Of a stretch of DNA of 64,000 nt, positions 42,929 through 52,032 are shown piece after piece. Numbering within the stretch: position 1 is the first letter of the stretch; each line of letters begins with the position of its first letter. The translations under genes were made by a program, and so were the position numbers. The notes beneath the pieces were generated by a model. The model saw nothing but the letters and a program-made list of their open reading frames with translations. It had not been told where the DNA came from and made no database searches. Source of the stretch: an uncultured Chryseobacterium sp. (GTDB lineage: Bacteria > Bacteroidota > Bacteroidia > Flavobacteriales > Weeksellaceae); NCBI GenBank assembly GCA_913778085.1, contig CAJYXJ010000049.1, positions 1 through 64,000 of the forward strand, read 5' to 3'.

Positions 42929-45820
42929 ATGAATTTAAAATATTCAGCTTATATGCTGTTCCTCATGACGTGTTTCATGTACGGGCAGAAAAAGCCACTG
43001 GATCATTCTGTTTATGACAGCTGGCAGAACATCGGTGCGAGAAAGATCTCCGATGACGGAAAATGGGTTGCCTATTCAGTGGATGTTCAGGAAGGAAACC
43101 CCGATCTTTTTTTGTATTCGGTGAAAAACAGAAGCACAAAAAAATTCCCCAGAGGAATTAGACCTGAATTTACAGGCGATTCAAGATTTGCCGTTTTCCA
43201 GATCCGTCCGTTTTACAAAGATATAAAGGCTGTAAAGGATAAAAAGCTGAAACAGAATAAGCTCACCAAAGATACTTTGGCAATTGTTGATTTTTCAACT
43301 GGCAAAACCGAGAAAATTCCGAATGTCAAAGCATATAAAATTCCGGAAAAAGCAGGTTCGCATATTGCTTATCTGCTGGAAAACATGAAAGATAAATCTT
43401 CGGATGATTCTGAAAAGGAAGGCGAAGATAAAAATGAAGAGGATAAAAACAGCAAGCCGTTGCAGCTGGTCTTACGGAACCTGGCGAATGGAAAAACCAC
43501 CACTTATAATGATGTAGTGCGTTATGAATTCAGCAAAAACGGAAAGCAGCTTGCATTTGTTACTAAAAAGCAGGAAGAAAAACTCAGTAAAAATAAAGCG
43601 GCGAAAAAAGATTCTGCCGATATAAAGGTTGCGGAGAAAAAGAGTACTGATAAATCCAAGCCGAAGAAATATCCTTTGGAAACCGTACAGATTGTTGATC
43701 TCCAGACAGGAGCCGCAGGTGAAATTTTTGAAATAGAAGGTGATTTCTCCCAACTGGCTTTCGATGAAGAGGGAAATCAGCTGGCCTTTGTAGGAACGGC
43801 TTCTGCACAGAATGATCTGGTAAAACAGTATCAGCTGTATTATTTTGATGTTAAACAAAAGAAAAAGGAAGCCCTTACCGATGGTCATTCCCAGATGAAA
43901 AAGAACTGGGTGATTTCCGAAAACCGTTTACCCGTATTCAGTAAAAACGGCAAGCAGCTGTATTTTGGGGTTGCGCCGAAACCGGTGGCCAAAGATACAG
44001 CCATGATTGCCAACGACCACGCCGTAGTGGATATCTGGAACTATAAAGACGATTACCTGCAGACCGTACAGCTGAAAGAACTGAAAAATGATCTTAAGAA
44101 ATCCTATGCGGCCGTTATGCAGACGGAAAAACCGGATTTCTTTGTTAATATTGATGGAGAAGACTTGGATACCTTGCGGTTGGTGAATGAAGGCAACGCA
44201 GAATTTGTTCTGGGAAGTACCAGTATAAACAACCGGATCGCTTCACAATGGGAAGGAGGTACAAAGAAGACGTATTTTATTATCGATAATAAAACCGGAG
44301 AAAGAACGGAAATTATAAGAAATCTGAATGGCTCGGTGGCCATATCACCACTTGGCCGCTTCGCTGTGATCTTCGACCGGGAAAAAGGGCAGTGGCTGAG
44401 CCACAATGTGAAAACGAAGCAGACCACGCCACTTAGCAGCGGATTACCGGTTTCTTTTGTGGATGAAGAGTTTGATATGCCGGACTTTCCGGTGGCTTAC
44501 GGCATCGCATCATGGACAGACAATGATGAATCAGTTATCATCCGGGACCGCTACGATCTTTGGGAGTTTTTCCTCAACGGTTCAAAGAAACCGAGAAATA
44601 TAACCAATGGTTTCGGCCGCAAAAATAAAATCACGTTTGAAACCTACGATTTAGATAAAGATATCAAAAGCGTAAACCGGAAATCTACGGTGTATTTATC
44701 GGCTTTTGACAATACAACGAAAGCAAACGGTATTTTTAAAACTTCGATCCGGTCTAACGGGTATCCTGTAAAAATTAAAATGGAGGATATCTGGGGCTAC
44801 CGCAGTCTGCAAAAAGCTAAAAATACAGATGAATATATTCTGGTCAAAGAATCCTACACACAATCACCGGATATTTTTGTGACCTCCGATTTCTCGGTGC
44901 AACAGAAGCTGAGCAGCACCAATCCGCAGCAGAGCCTTTATAATTGGGGAACGGGCGAACTGGTTCACTGGACGACCCCGAAAGGGAATACTTCCTCCGG
45001 GCTTCTATATAAACCCGAAAATTTCGATCCCGCAAAAAAATATCCGATGATCGTCTATTTTTATGAAAAACTTTCGGACAACCTGAACCGTTACGTGGCT
45101 CCGGCCCCAACGCCTTCAAGACTGAACATCTCGTTTTTCGTAAGCAACGGCTACCTGGTGTTTACGCCGGATATTTCATACACCGACGGCCAGCCGGGAG
45201 AATCGGCGATGGAATATATCAATTCCGGAGTGGAACAATTAAAAAAGAACCCTTGGGTAGATGGGACGAAAATAGGAATTCAGGGACAGAGCTGGGGTGG
45301 CTACCAAGTGGCCTACCTGATCGCTCATACGGATAGGTACGCAGCAGCATGGACAGGAGCACCGGTAGTCAACATGACTTCTGCTTACGGCGGAATTCGC
45401 TGGTCTTCCGGAATGAACCGGCAGTTCCAGTATGAAAAATCACAGAGCCGATTGGGAAAAAATCTATGGGAAGCACCGGATCTTTATATTAAGAATTCAC
45501 CGCTGTTTGCAATGGATCAGGTGAAAACGCCGGTGGTTATTATGAGCAATGATAAAGATGGAGCCGTGCCGTGGTATCAGGGAATCGAAATGTTTACCGC
45601 CCTCCGCCGCCTCGGAAAACCAGCCTGGCTCCTGAATTACAACGGGGACGACCATAATCTGATCAAGCGTCAGAACCGCAAGGACATCCAGATCCGCGAA
45701 CAGCAGTTTTTCGATTATTACCTGAAGGGTGCCAAGGCTCCGGTCTGGATGACCAAAGGAGTATCAGCTACCCAAAAAGGAAAAGACTGGGGATTTGAAT
45801 TAACTGACGAAAAGCCATAA
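42929..45820 (+). CDS. S9 family prolyl oligopeptidase-like serine peptidase (exported)
   Basis: A 963-residue exported peptidase with a signal peptide (about residues 1-19), a long beta-propeller region (about 30-690) and a C-terminal alpha/beta-hydrolase domain. The nucleophile is S788 in GIQGQSWGGYQVAY, the acid lies in MSNDKDGAVPW, and the histidine in NGDDHNLIK. The propeller has two highly charged lysine/glutamate inserts (around residues 155-180 and 215-245), unusual for the family and probably surface loops. It would cut peptides in the periplasm or outside the cell. It is divergent from htpG and convergent with recA, separated by a strong terminator. Confidence 0.93.
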   Translation: MNLKYSAYMLFLMTCFMYGQKKPLDHSVYDSWQNIGARKISDDGKWVAYSVDVQEGNPDLFLYSVKNRSTKKFPRGIRPEFTGDSRFAVFQIRPFYKDIKAVKDKKLKQNKLTKDTLAIVDFSTGKTEKIPNVKAYKIPEKAGSHIAYLLENMKDKSSDDSEKEGEDKNEEDKNSKPLQLVLRNLANGKTTTYNDVVRYEFSKNGKQLAFVTKKQEEKLSKNKAAKKDSADIKVAEKKSTDKSKPKKYPLETVQIVDLQTGAAGEIFEIEGDFSQLAFDEEGNQLAFVGTASAQNDLVKQYQLYYFDVKQKKKEALTDGHSQMKKNWVISENRLPVFSKNGKQLYFGVAPKPVAKDTAMIANDHAVVDIWNYKDDYLQTVQLKELKNDLKKSYAAVMQTEKPDFFVNIDGEDLDTLRLVNEGNAEFVLGSTSINNRIASQWEGGTKKTYFIIDNKTGERTEIIRNLNGSVAISPLGRFAVIFDREKGQWLSHNVKTKQTTPLSSGLPVSFVDEEFDMPDFPVAYGIASWTDNDESVIIRDRYDLWEFFLNGSKKPRNITNGFGRKNKITFETYDLDKDIKSVNRKSTVYLSAFDNTTKANGIFKTSIRSNGYPVKIKMEDIWGYRSLQKAKNTDEYILVKESYTQSPDIFVTSDFSVQQKLSSTNPQQSLYNWGTGELVHWTTPKGNTSSGLLYKPENFDPAKKYPMIVYFYEKLSDNLNRYVAPAPTPSRLNISFFVSNGYLVFTPDISYTDGQPGESAMEYINSGVEQLKKNPWVDGTKIGIQGQSWGGYQVAYLIAHTDRYAAAWTGAPVVNMTSAYGGIRWSSGMNRQFQYEKSQSRLGKNLWEAPDLYIKNSPLFAMDQVKTPVVIMSNDKDGAVPWYQGIEMFTALRRLGKPAWLLNYNGDDHNLIKRQNRKDIQIREQQFFDYYLKGAKAPVWMTKGVSATQKGKDWGFELTDEKP

Positions 45821-45836
45821 AGAAATACAAGCAAAA

Positions 45837-45869
45837 GAAACCCGGCGGAGCTTTGCTCCGCCGGGTTTC
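45837..45869. terminator. GC-rich bidirectional terminator (CGGCGGAGC type, copy 2)
   Basis: Perfect 15-base arms 45837-45851 and 45855-45869 (CCCGGCGGAGC-TTT-GCTCCGCCGGG core), with A's before and T's after. It closes both the S9 peptidase gene and the convergent recA. Confidence 0.95.
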
Positions 45870-45888
45870 TTTTTAAGATGATCAGAAA

Positions 45889-46896
45889 TTACTGCTTCTT
45901 ATTCGCAATTTCTTCTTTAATTTTATTTTCCAGTTCCTCGGAAAGTTCAGGATTGTCTTTTAATACGTCTTTCACTGCGTCACGGCCCTGTCCAAGCTTC
46001 GTTTCCTCATAGCTAAACCAAGAACCGCTTTTCTTCACGATTCCCTGCTCTACCGCCTGATCCAGGATTTCTCCGGTTTTGGAAACTCCTTCACCATACA
46101 TGATATCGAATTCTGCCTGCTTGAAAGGCGGCGCTACTTTATTTTTCACGATCTTCACTTTCACACGGCTTCCGATCGCTTCATCACCATTCTTAATAGG
46201 GGCACTTGCCTTTCTGATGTCTACCCTTACCGAAGCGTAGAATTTCAAAGCGTTACCACCGGTGGTTGTTTCAGGGTTCCCGAACATCACACCGATTTTT
46301 TCTCTCAGCTGGTTGATGAAGATGACCGTACATTTTGTTCTGTTGATCGTAGCGGTAAGCTTTCTCAATGCCTGGGACATCAGTCTGGCGTGAAGACCCA
46401 TTTTGGAATCTCCCATTTCCCCTTCGATTTCCGCTTTTGGTGTAAGTGCCGCTACGGAGTCAATGACCACGATGTCGATCGCTCCCGAACGGATCAAGTT
46501 ATCGGCAATTTCCAATGCCTGTTCCCCGTTATCCGGTTGTGAAATGATCAGGTTTTCAAGATCGATACCCAGTTTTCCGGCGTATCCTCTGTCAAATGCA
46601 TGCTCCGCATCGATAAATGCTGCGATTCCGCCCGCTTTCTGAGCTTCGGCAATAGCATGAAGCGTTAAGGTGGTTTTACCGGAAGATTCAGGCCCATAGA
46701 TTTCAATAATTCTTCCTCTCGGATAACCACCTACTCCAAGAGCGATGTCTAATCCCAGAGACCCGGAAGGAATTACCTCGATGTTCGTATCGATAACACT
46801 GTCACCTAAGGTCATTACCGTCCCTTTTCCGTATGTTTTATCTAGTTTGTCCAGCACCAAAGCCAGTGCTTTTTTCTTGTCGTCTATATTACTCAT
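45889..46896 (-). CDS. recA: Recombinase RecA
   Basis: A 335-residue DNA strand-exchange protein. Walker [10 protein letters not shown], Walker B in [20 protein letters not shown], the L2-loop region [21 protein letters not shown] and the DNA-binding core are all intact. The C-terminal tail is short and mixed-charge. Length is within the usual range. The likely promoter is TATTTTTG at 46917-46924 on the minus strand. I do not see an obvious LexA-type SOS palindrome in the upstream 60 bases. Confidence 0.99.
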   Translation of the reverse strand: MSNIDDKKKALALVLDKLDKTYGKGTVMTLGDSVIDTNIEVIPSGSLGLDIALGVGGYPRGRIIEIYGPESSGKTTLTLHAIAEAQKAGGIAAFIDAEHAFDRGYAGKLGIDLENLIISQPDNGEQALEIADNLIRSGAIDIVVIDSVAALTPKAEIEGEMGDSKMGLHARLMSQALRKLTATINRTKCTVIFINQLREKIGVMFGNPETTTGGNALKFYASVRVDIRKASAPIKNGDEAIGSRVKVKIVKNKVAPPFKQAEFDIMYGEGVSKTGEILDQAVEQGIVKKSGSWFSYEETKLGQGRDAVKDVLKDNPELSEELENKIKEEIANKKQ

Positions 46897-46916
46897 CTGT
46901 TGTTTAAATAATTAAT

Positions 46917-46924
46917 CAAAAATA
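46917..46924 (-). promoter_or_regulatory. -7 element of the recA promoter
   Basis: TATTTTTG on the minus strand matches TAnnTTTG, 20 bases before the recA ATG. A TTTTTG further upstream is only 14 bases away, closer than the usual -33 spacing. Confidence 0.45.
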
Positions 46925-47035
46925 CGAAAATTTAACGTCAAAAACTAATAATATCTACCACGCGGACGTGTTTTTATAGTTAAAAAAATTATAAAATTCC
47001 CTGATCTTTCAATACTATTCCGGATAGCTTTTTCC

Positions 47036-47108
47036 AGGAGCTTTTTCGCGCTTTCCGCTGCAATCTTTTTCTTCAAAAAAGGATTTCCGCTGCAATCCCG
47101 GCTAGGGC
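47036..47108 (+). repeat. Intergenic element with a doubled TTTCCGCTGCAATC
   Basis: The 14-mer TTTCCGCTGCAATC occurs at 47052-47065 and again at 47084-47097, within AGGAGCTTTTTCGCGC ... CCCGGCTAGGGC. From memory, very similar text is common between genes of Flavobacteriia. It sits in the 841-base gene-free spacer 46897-47737, which is otherwise filled by the other repeats listed here. Confidence 0.65.
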
Positions 47109-47278
47109 ATGAGTAGGTAGATTTTACCGGAGCATATCATTTTTATAGTCGGGCTTTTCAGATAAGTTTATAAAGTTTAAAAATGCCAGAAATCTTGGTG
47201 GAAAATTGCAAAGATTCAGGTTGGATCTTTAGAATTGCAAATTGCTGGTAAATATTGCTTGATACTTTAATACGACGG

Positions 47279-47361
47279 TTGTCATTCCCGAAGCGAATCT
47301 AGCCATAGTATCAGAGCATCGCATAGAAAGATTCGGGTCGAGATTCTTTCAGATTGACAAA
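47279..47361 (+). repeat. TTTGTCAT-family dispersed repeat, long form, copy 1
   Basis: Starts GTTGTCATTCCC and ends AGATTGACAAA, giving imperfect inverted ends. The inner text ATCAGAGCATCGCATAGAAA and then GATTCGGGTCGAGATTCTTT is identical to the next copy 120 bases downstream. Confidence 0.88.
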
Positions 47362-47398
47362 AATGCGGATCGTATTGTTCTTATAATTGAACACTAAG

Positions 47399-47481
47399 TT
47401 TGTCATTCCCATAAAGGATCTAACCATATTATCAGAGCATCGCATAGAAAGATTCGGGTCGAGATTCTTTCAGAATGACAA
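47399..47481 (+). repeat. TTTGTCAT-family dispersed repeat, long form, copy 2
   Basis: Starts TTTGTCATTCCC and ends AGAATGACAA, so the ends are inverted complements over about nine bases. It is about 85-90% identical to copy 1 by eye, in direct orientation. Confidence 0.88.
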
Positions 47482-47544
47482 TCATTACAGAAATAAATTT
47501 TGAATAACTCTTGTCTACCTGGTTTTCAACTCTTCGACGTCTTG

Positions 47545-47609
47545 TTTGTCATCCCCGCAGGGGATCTAAATATAATATTAGAAAATCGTTTAGCAATATT
47601 CACATTTAA
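47545..47609 (+). repeat. TTTGTCAT-family dispersed repeat, short form, copy 2
   Basis: TTTGTCATCCCCGCAGGGGA then TCTAAATATAATATTAG. It is closely related to 39347-39410 and lacks the right-hand inverted end; the tail CACATTTAA resembles TACATTTAA of copy 1. Confidence 0.8.
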
Positions 47610-47675
47610 ATCCTTACAAAATGTCAAAAGCTGACGTTAGGCACAAATGAAAATCTTTGATATTCTTCTTCTGTG

Positions 47676-47735
47676 ATTAAAATATACGCAATAAAACCAC
47701 TAAAAAAAATCTAATATGACTGATGTGTCAAGTTA
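47676..47735 (+). repeat. ATGTGACT-family dispersed repeat, copy 1
   Basis: ATTAAAATATACGCAATAAA, then an A-rich stretch and ATATGACTGATGTGTCAA, ending at the oxygenase stop codon. It aligns by eye with 59566-59623 and, inverted, with 59214-59247. Confidence 0.55.
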
Positions 47736-47737
47736 AA

Positions 47738-48934
47738 CTAATGAAAATTCGAGTTATTCATAACGCTGTGATAATCGCTCAGCACCTTCAGTTGTGATGT
47801 ATTTCCTTTCCTGATCCTGGCTTCTCTGCTAACCAGCCTATCATATATTTGGTTAAGTGTGCGCTTCACCAGCGGAAAGGCTTTTTTGTTTGAGACCTCA
47901 GGAATCTGAAGCCTTTTGCAAACCTCATCGTCCAGCAAAAACCAAGTGCAGCAAATGTGAAGATAGCGGAGATTTTTTCTCTGAAACTGGTATTTCAGTG
48001 CAGGATTGATTAATGATTCATTGAGTAAGGAGTGGGCCAGCAAAACAGAATCCTTATCCGCAGGCGGCTGAATGGAAGTCCACAGGTAAAAATATTGGGT
48101 GGCTTCCTGTTTGTTGTTCGGTAGAAGATGTTCAGGAATGCCGAGAAGGTAACCGACGTATTTCCAAAGGTGAAACATCCCTTTTTCCTCTTCTTCTGAG
48201 ATGTGAGTACCCAGCTTGTGCAGGCTGTGCATAAAAACCAGGCTGAAACCGATGTAGGTAGCCATCATATCCCATGAATTGATAGGCTCACCCCAGTTTT
48301 CGGTGTCCCAGTTTTTATAATGTTTTTTAATGGACAGCCTGGCGTAAGAATGGATCAGCCGGGTTTTAATGGCAAATTCGTATCCTTTCCGGTGAATTTC
48401 CAGTGCGTCATACCGGGTTACATTGACCCAGAAATCCAATGTTTCGGAAAGTCTTTTAACAGCTCCTTTTTTCAGGGCTTCGGTAGCAATAAGCGGTTTG
48501 TTGAGATACGCATAATCGTAACCGCCCATCAGGCAGTAATCCCGTAAAGAAATCAGCGAATCCAGATTACATCGCATACAAAGTTCGGCTCCATATCTGA
48601 TCAGCCGGTAATCCAGCCATTCGGGAATAGTCTGGGTCTTATTGAAAAGCTGTTTTACACTTTCGGGCACATCGTCCAGTTCGGAAACGCCGTTGCGAAT
48701 GTAGCCTTCTATTTCTTTTGACGCGTCATGAAAATTCTTTTTGAAATAAACCTCTTTCACGACCTCATCCCCAACTTCGTCCACATGGTAGAAATAAGGA
48801 GAAAACTGTTCAAAATGATCAAAGCTTACCTGTGCTCCGGAAAAATCCAGCAGCATTTTCCCATTGCCCGCGGTCCAGAATTTTTTGAAATGTTCTGAAT
48901 CTTTAAAACGTGGCTGTATCCTCTTCTTTTCCAT
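47738..48934 (-). CDS. Oxygenase of the MpaB/Lcp (DUF2236) family
   Basis: A 398-residue mostly helical protein of the family that includes fungal MpaB oxygenase and bacterial latex-clearing protein. The R192-L-I-H195-S-Y-A-R199 block corresponds to the haem-ligand segment (RxxHAxVR) of that family. Nearby EPINSWDMMATYIGFS and the C-terminal helical bundle agree. It would use a b-type haem to cleave a carbon-carbon bond of a hydrophobic substrate, which is unknown here. The start is ATG 48934; the TTG at 48970 has no support. It has no signal peptide and no partner genes. Both flanks are repeat-rich spacers. Confidence 0.85.
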   Translation of the reverse strand: MEKKRIQPRFKDSEHFKKFWTAGNGKMLLDFSGAQVSFDHFEQFSPYFYHVDEVGDEVVKEVYFKKNFHDASKEIEGYIRNGVSELDDVPESVKQLFNKTQTIPEWLDYRLIRYGAELCMRCNLDSLISLRDYCLMGGYDYAYLNKPLIATEALKKGAVKRLSETLDFWVNVTRYDALEIHRKGYEFAIKTRLIHSYARLSIKKHYKNWDTENWGEPINSWDMMATYIGFSLVFMHSLHKLGTHISEEEEKGMFHLWKYVGYLLGIPEHLLPNNKQEATQYFYLWTSIQPPADKDSVLLAHSLLNESLINPALKYQFQRKNLRYLHICCTWFLLDDEVCKRLQIPEVSNKKAFPLVKRTLNQIYDRLVSREARIRKGNTSQLKVLSDYHSVMNNSNFH

Positions 48935-48981
48935 TGGAATAAATTTACAGGTTTTAAGCCGCAACGGCAAATGGCAGATAG

Positions 48982-49020
48982 CGAATGGTGAATAGTCAAT
49001 GGTGAATGATCAGTTTTAAC
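48982..49020 (-). repeat. TCAATTCAC-family dispersed repeat, inverted copy
   Basis: GAATGGTGAATAGTCAATGG then TGAATGATCAGTTTTAA; its complement resembles the direct copies at 49043-49095 and 49155-49206. Confidence 0.55.
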
Positions 49021-49042
49021 AACAATAAAACAAAAAGCAGTT

Positions 49043-49095
49043 ATCAATTCACGATGCACTACGAAGCAGCTTGATCTATTGGCCACTCACATCAG
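49043..49095 (+). repeat. TCAATTCAC-family dispersed repeat, direct copy 1
   Basis: ATCAATTCACGATGCACTAC, GAAGCAG, CTATTGGCCACTCA. About three quarters of positions match the next copy 112 bases downstream, with one small gap. Confidence 0.6.
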
Positions 49096-49154
49096 TCTGT
49101 ACCTTTTGCTGAAATATTTCCGTGACGATTATTGTTTGTAAAAAACAGAATTTT

Positions 49155-49206
49155 AATCAATTCACAATTCACTGTAAAGCAGATTCACTATTGACTATTC
49201 AGATTA
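49155..49206 (+). repeat. TCAATTCAC-family dispersed repeat, direct copy 2
   Basis: ATCAATTCACAATTCACTGT, AAAGCAG, CTATTGACTATTCA. It runs into the stop codon of the LuxR-type gene at 49199. Confidence 0.6.
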
Positions 49207-49972
49207 GCCCGCATTCAAAAGCTTTTCTCAACAGCTCCTTACTGTTCCTGCAATTGGTTTTGGTTAAAATATTTTTGCGGTGGGTACGGATGGTGTGCTC
49301 CGAAAGAATCAGGATTTTTGAAATTTCCGGACCGGAATATCCTTTGGCAATCAGTGCCAGAACTTCGGTTTCCCTTTTGGTGAGATGAATATCCGAAGGG
49401 TTTTGGGAAAGATTTTCAATCTTTATCTGATAAAAGTCGTTCCGCGGGCCGATTCCGGTGATCAGTACCGTATTCGGGTTTTTCTGGGTAATATGGTGGA
49501 TGTTGGTGTGAATATTAACGGATTGGATTAGATTTTGGTTTTCGTCCTCCATTGTAAGAACAGCCTGGTGGTGGAACAGCTCATAATTTCCTTTGGCCGT
49601 TTTCATCCTAAAACAATAGCTGGATTTCAGATAAAGGTGATTTTCTTTTCCGAGGGCCATCATTTTCCGGATGACTTCTTCTTCTGCTTTCATGATGAAA
49701 GGAATGTCATCAGGATGAGTAAGGTCTATAATTTCTTTTAAATTTTGAGGATACTCTGTTAAACCATGAAGTTTCAGTAAATTAGGATGATGATGGGACA
49801 GGGTACTGTTGGTAAGATTTATGGCATAATAGTAAAACTCGCCGATCGCAAACATTTCCCCGATAATACGTTCAATAGGAGGGATCTGTCCGATATGAGC
49901 TTTTTCTTTTCTGATACCGGAATAAGAATTCCAGACTTCAATCAGGGGATGTTTTTTTTCAGAATTATCCAT
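49199..49972 (-). CDS. LuxR-type transcription regulator with PAS-like sensor
   Basis: A 257-residue regulator. The N-terminal half (about residues 30-180) looks like a PAS fold: FYYYAINLTNSTLSHHHPNL, DLTHPDDIPFIMKAEEE and the strand-rich SSYCFRMKTAKGNYELFHHQ, the last being PAC-like. The C-terminal LuxR helix-turn-helix spans about residues 193-250, with LTKRETEVLALIAKGYSGPE and SEHTIRTHRKNILTK. There is no phospho-acceptor receiver domain, so it is a one-component regulator rather than a true response regulator. Bacteroidota genomes carry many such paralogues. The regulated genes are not evident. Confidence 0.88.
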   Translation of the reverse strand: MDNSEKKHPLIEVWNSYSGIRKEKAHIGQIPPIERIIGEMFAIGEFYYYAINLTNSTLSHHHPNLLKLHGLTEYPQNLKEIIDLTHPDDIPFIMKAEEEVIRKMMALGKENHLYLKSSYCFRMKTAKGNYELFHHQAVLTMEDENQNLIQSVNIHTNIHHITQKNPNTVLITGIGPRNDFYQIKIENLSQNPSDIHLTKRETEVLALIAKGYSGPEISKILILSEHTIRTHRKNILTKTNCRNSKELLRKAFECGLI

Positions 49973-50288
49973 AAAAAATTAACATAATTAAATATAGTTA
50001 AATTTTTCTTAAAAAATACCACAAAAGGGGGATTTTTTTATAAAGATAAAATTCCAATATTTGTATACACCAATAACCATGAAAGCTCATTATAAACAAT
50101 TCCTTCTTCTGAGCCGGTTTCCCCCACAATCATAAAACACAACTTCATATAGACATATTCACCATATGTTAAAAAAGTTTAGAATTTTCTGTTAGCTGTT
50201 TGAAAAGGATAAACTGGGATCCTCTGCATTTGTAGGGGATTCGTTATCTTACAAATCGTCTCTATAATAAAAGCCAATGGTAAGCAAT
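49973..50288. other. Spacer upstream of the LuxR-type gene, no gene seen
   Basis: A 316-base AT-rich spacer. The only conspicuous element is a homopolymer-rich stretch around 50020-50042 (CACAAAAGGGGGATTTTTTT). I find no ORF, RNA gene or strong hairpin. Confidence 0.5.
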
Positions 50289-50912
50289 TTATCTATTAGG
50301 TCCACGATAACCAAACCATTCATAAATATAGAAACCTAAAATAAGGGCATACAATACCGAAGCTATCGTAAAAATAAATACGACCATGTTATTTTTATTT
50401 TGTTTCGTAAAGAATTTTATAAATCCATAGGATATTATTCCCAAGCCTACAGCAAAAATATAAAATAGATGTCCTGAATAGATGATCTGTAACGCCCATA
50501 AAATCCCACCTATAGTTCCGCCCAGCACCCCACCGAGAATACTACCGACGTATGTACTTGTTTTTATGGCTACGTTCGTCCGTTCAGCTTCAAGTTTATT
50601 GCTTACCATGTCTGTAATCTGATGAATTTCTTCTTCAGATAATATTTCAGAACATATGGTTGAATTTATATCGTTTTTTGTATTTCCTTTTTTATAGAGA
50701 CGGTCTACCTCATTATAAATTCTTAGTTTTTCTTCTTCTTTTTCAGCCAATTTACGATACCTTTCGGTTAAGGAATTGATACCCCCTTTATTTTCTATTA
50801 CAATTTTCAATGCTTTTTGTGCTTCATCCGTATATGCGTTTATGTTTAAATAAATATTCATAAGTTCCGGATCGGAATATTTTGAATATCTATCAATAAG
50901 TTCATCAAGCAT
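50289..50912 (-). CDS. Predicted membrane protein with charged cytoplasmic domain
   Basis: A 207-residue protein of unknown family. The first 125 residues are soluble and strongly charged, with a likely helical hairpin (ERYRKLAEKEEEKLRIYNEV) and a short LSEEEIHQITDMV segment. The rest forms three to four membrane spans, beginning with the glycine-zipper stretch GSILGGVLGGTIGGILWAL. The gene is AT-rich. It is separated from gapA by a terminator and probably has its own transcript. I do not assign a function. Confidence 0.7.
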   Translation of the reverse strand: MLDELIDRYSKYSDPELMNIYLNINAYTDEAQKALKIVIENKGGINSLTERYRKLAEKEEEKLRIYNEVDRLYKKGNTKNDINSTICSEILSEEEIHQITDMVSNKLEAERTNVAIKTSTYVGSILGGVLGGTIGGILWALQIIYSGHLFYIFAVGLGIISYGFIKFFTKQNKNNMVVFIFTIASVLYALILGFYIYEWFGYRGPNR

Positions 50913-50944
50913 GTTATTAATTTTAAAGGTTTAATTTAAACAAA

Positions 50945-50968
50945 AAAACCTTCCAAAAGGAAGGTTTT
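50945..50968. terminator. Terminator of the pfkA-gapA operon
   Basis: AAAACCTTCC (50945-50954) and GGAAGGTTTT (50959-50968) with loop AAAA, with A's on one side and T's on the other; 30 bases after the gapA stop on the minus strand. Confidence 0.88.
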
Positions 50969-50997
50969 ATTACTTATTGCTAATTACTGATTATCCA

Positions 50998-52032
<1,035 letters not shown>

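Noticed and set aside
46897-46960. SOS box upstream of recA
   Set aside because: I could not find a convincing inverted repeat of LexA type; only a -7 element is supported.
47279-47611. CRISPR array suggested by several similar repeats in a row
   Set aside because: The units are long, imperfect and irregularly spaced, with no uniform spacers and no cas genes.
49199-49972. Two-component response regulator
   Set aside because: No receiver domain with a phospho-acceptor aspartate is present; the N-terminal part looks like PAS.
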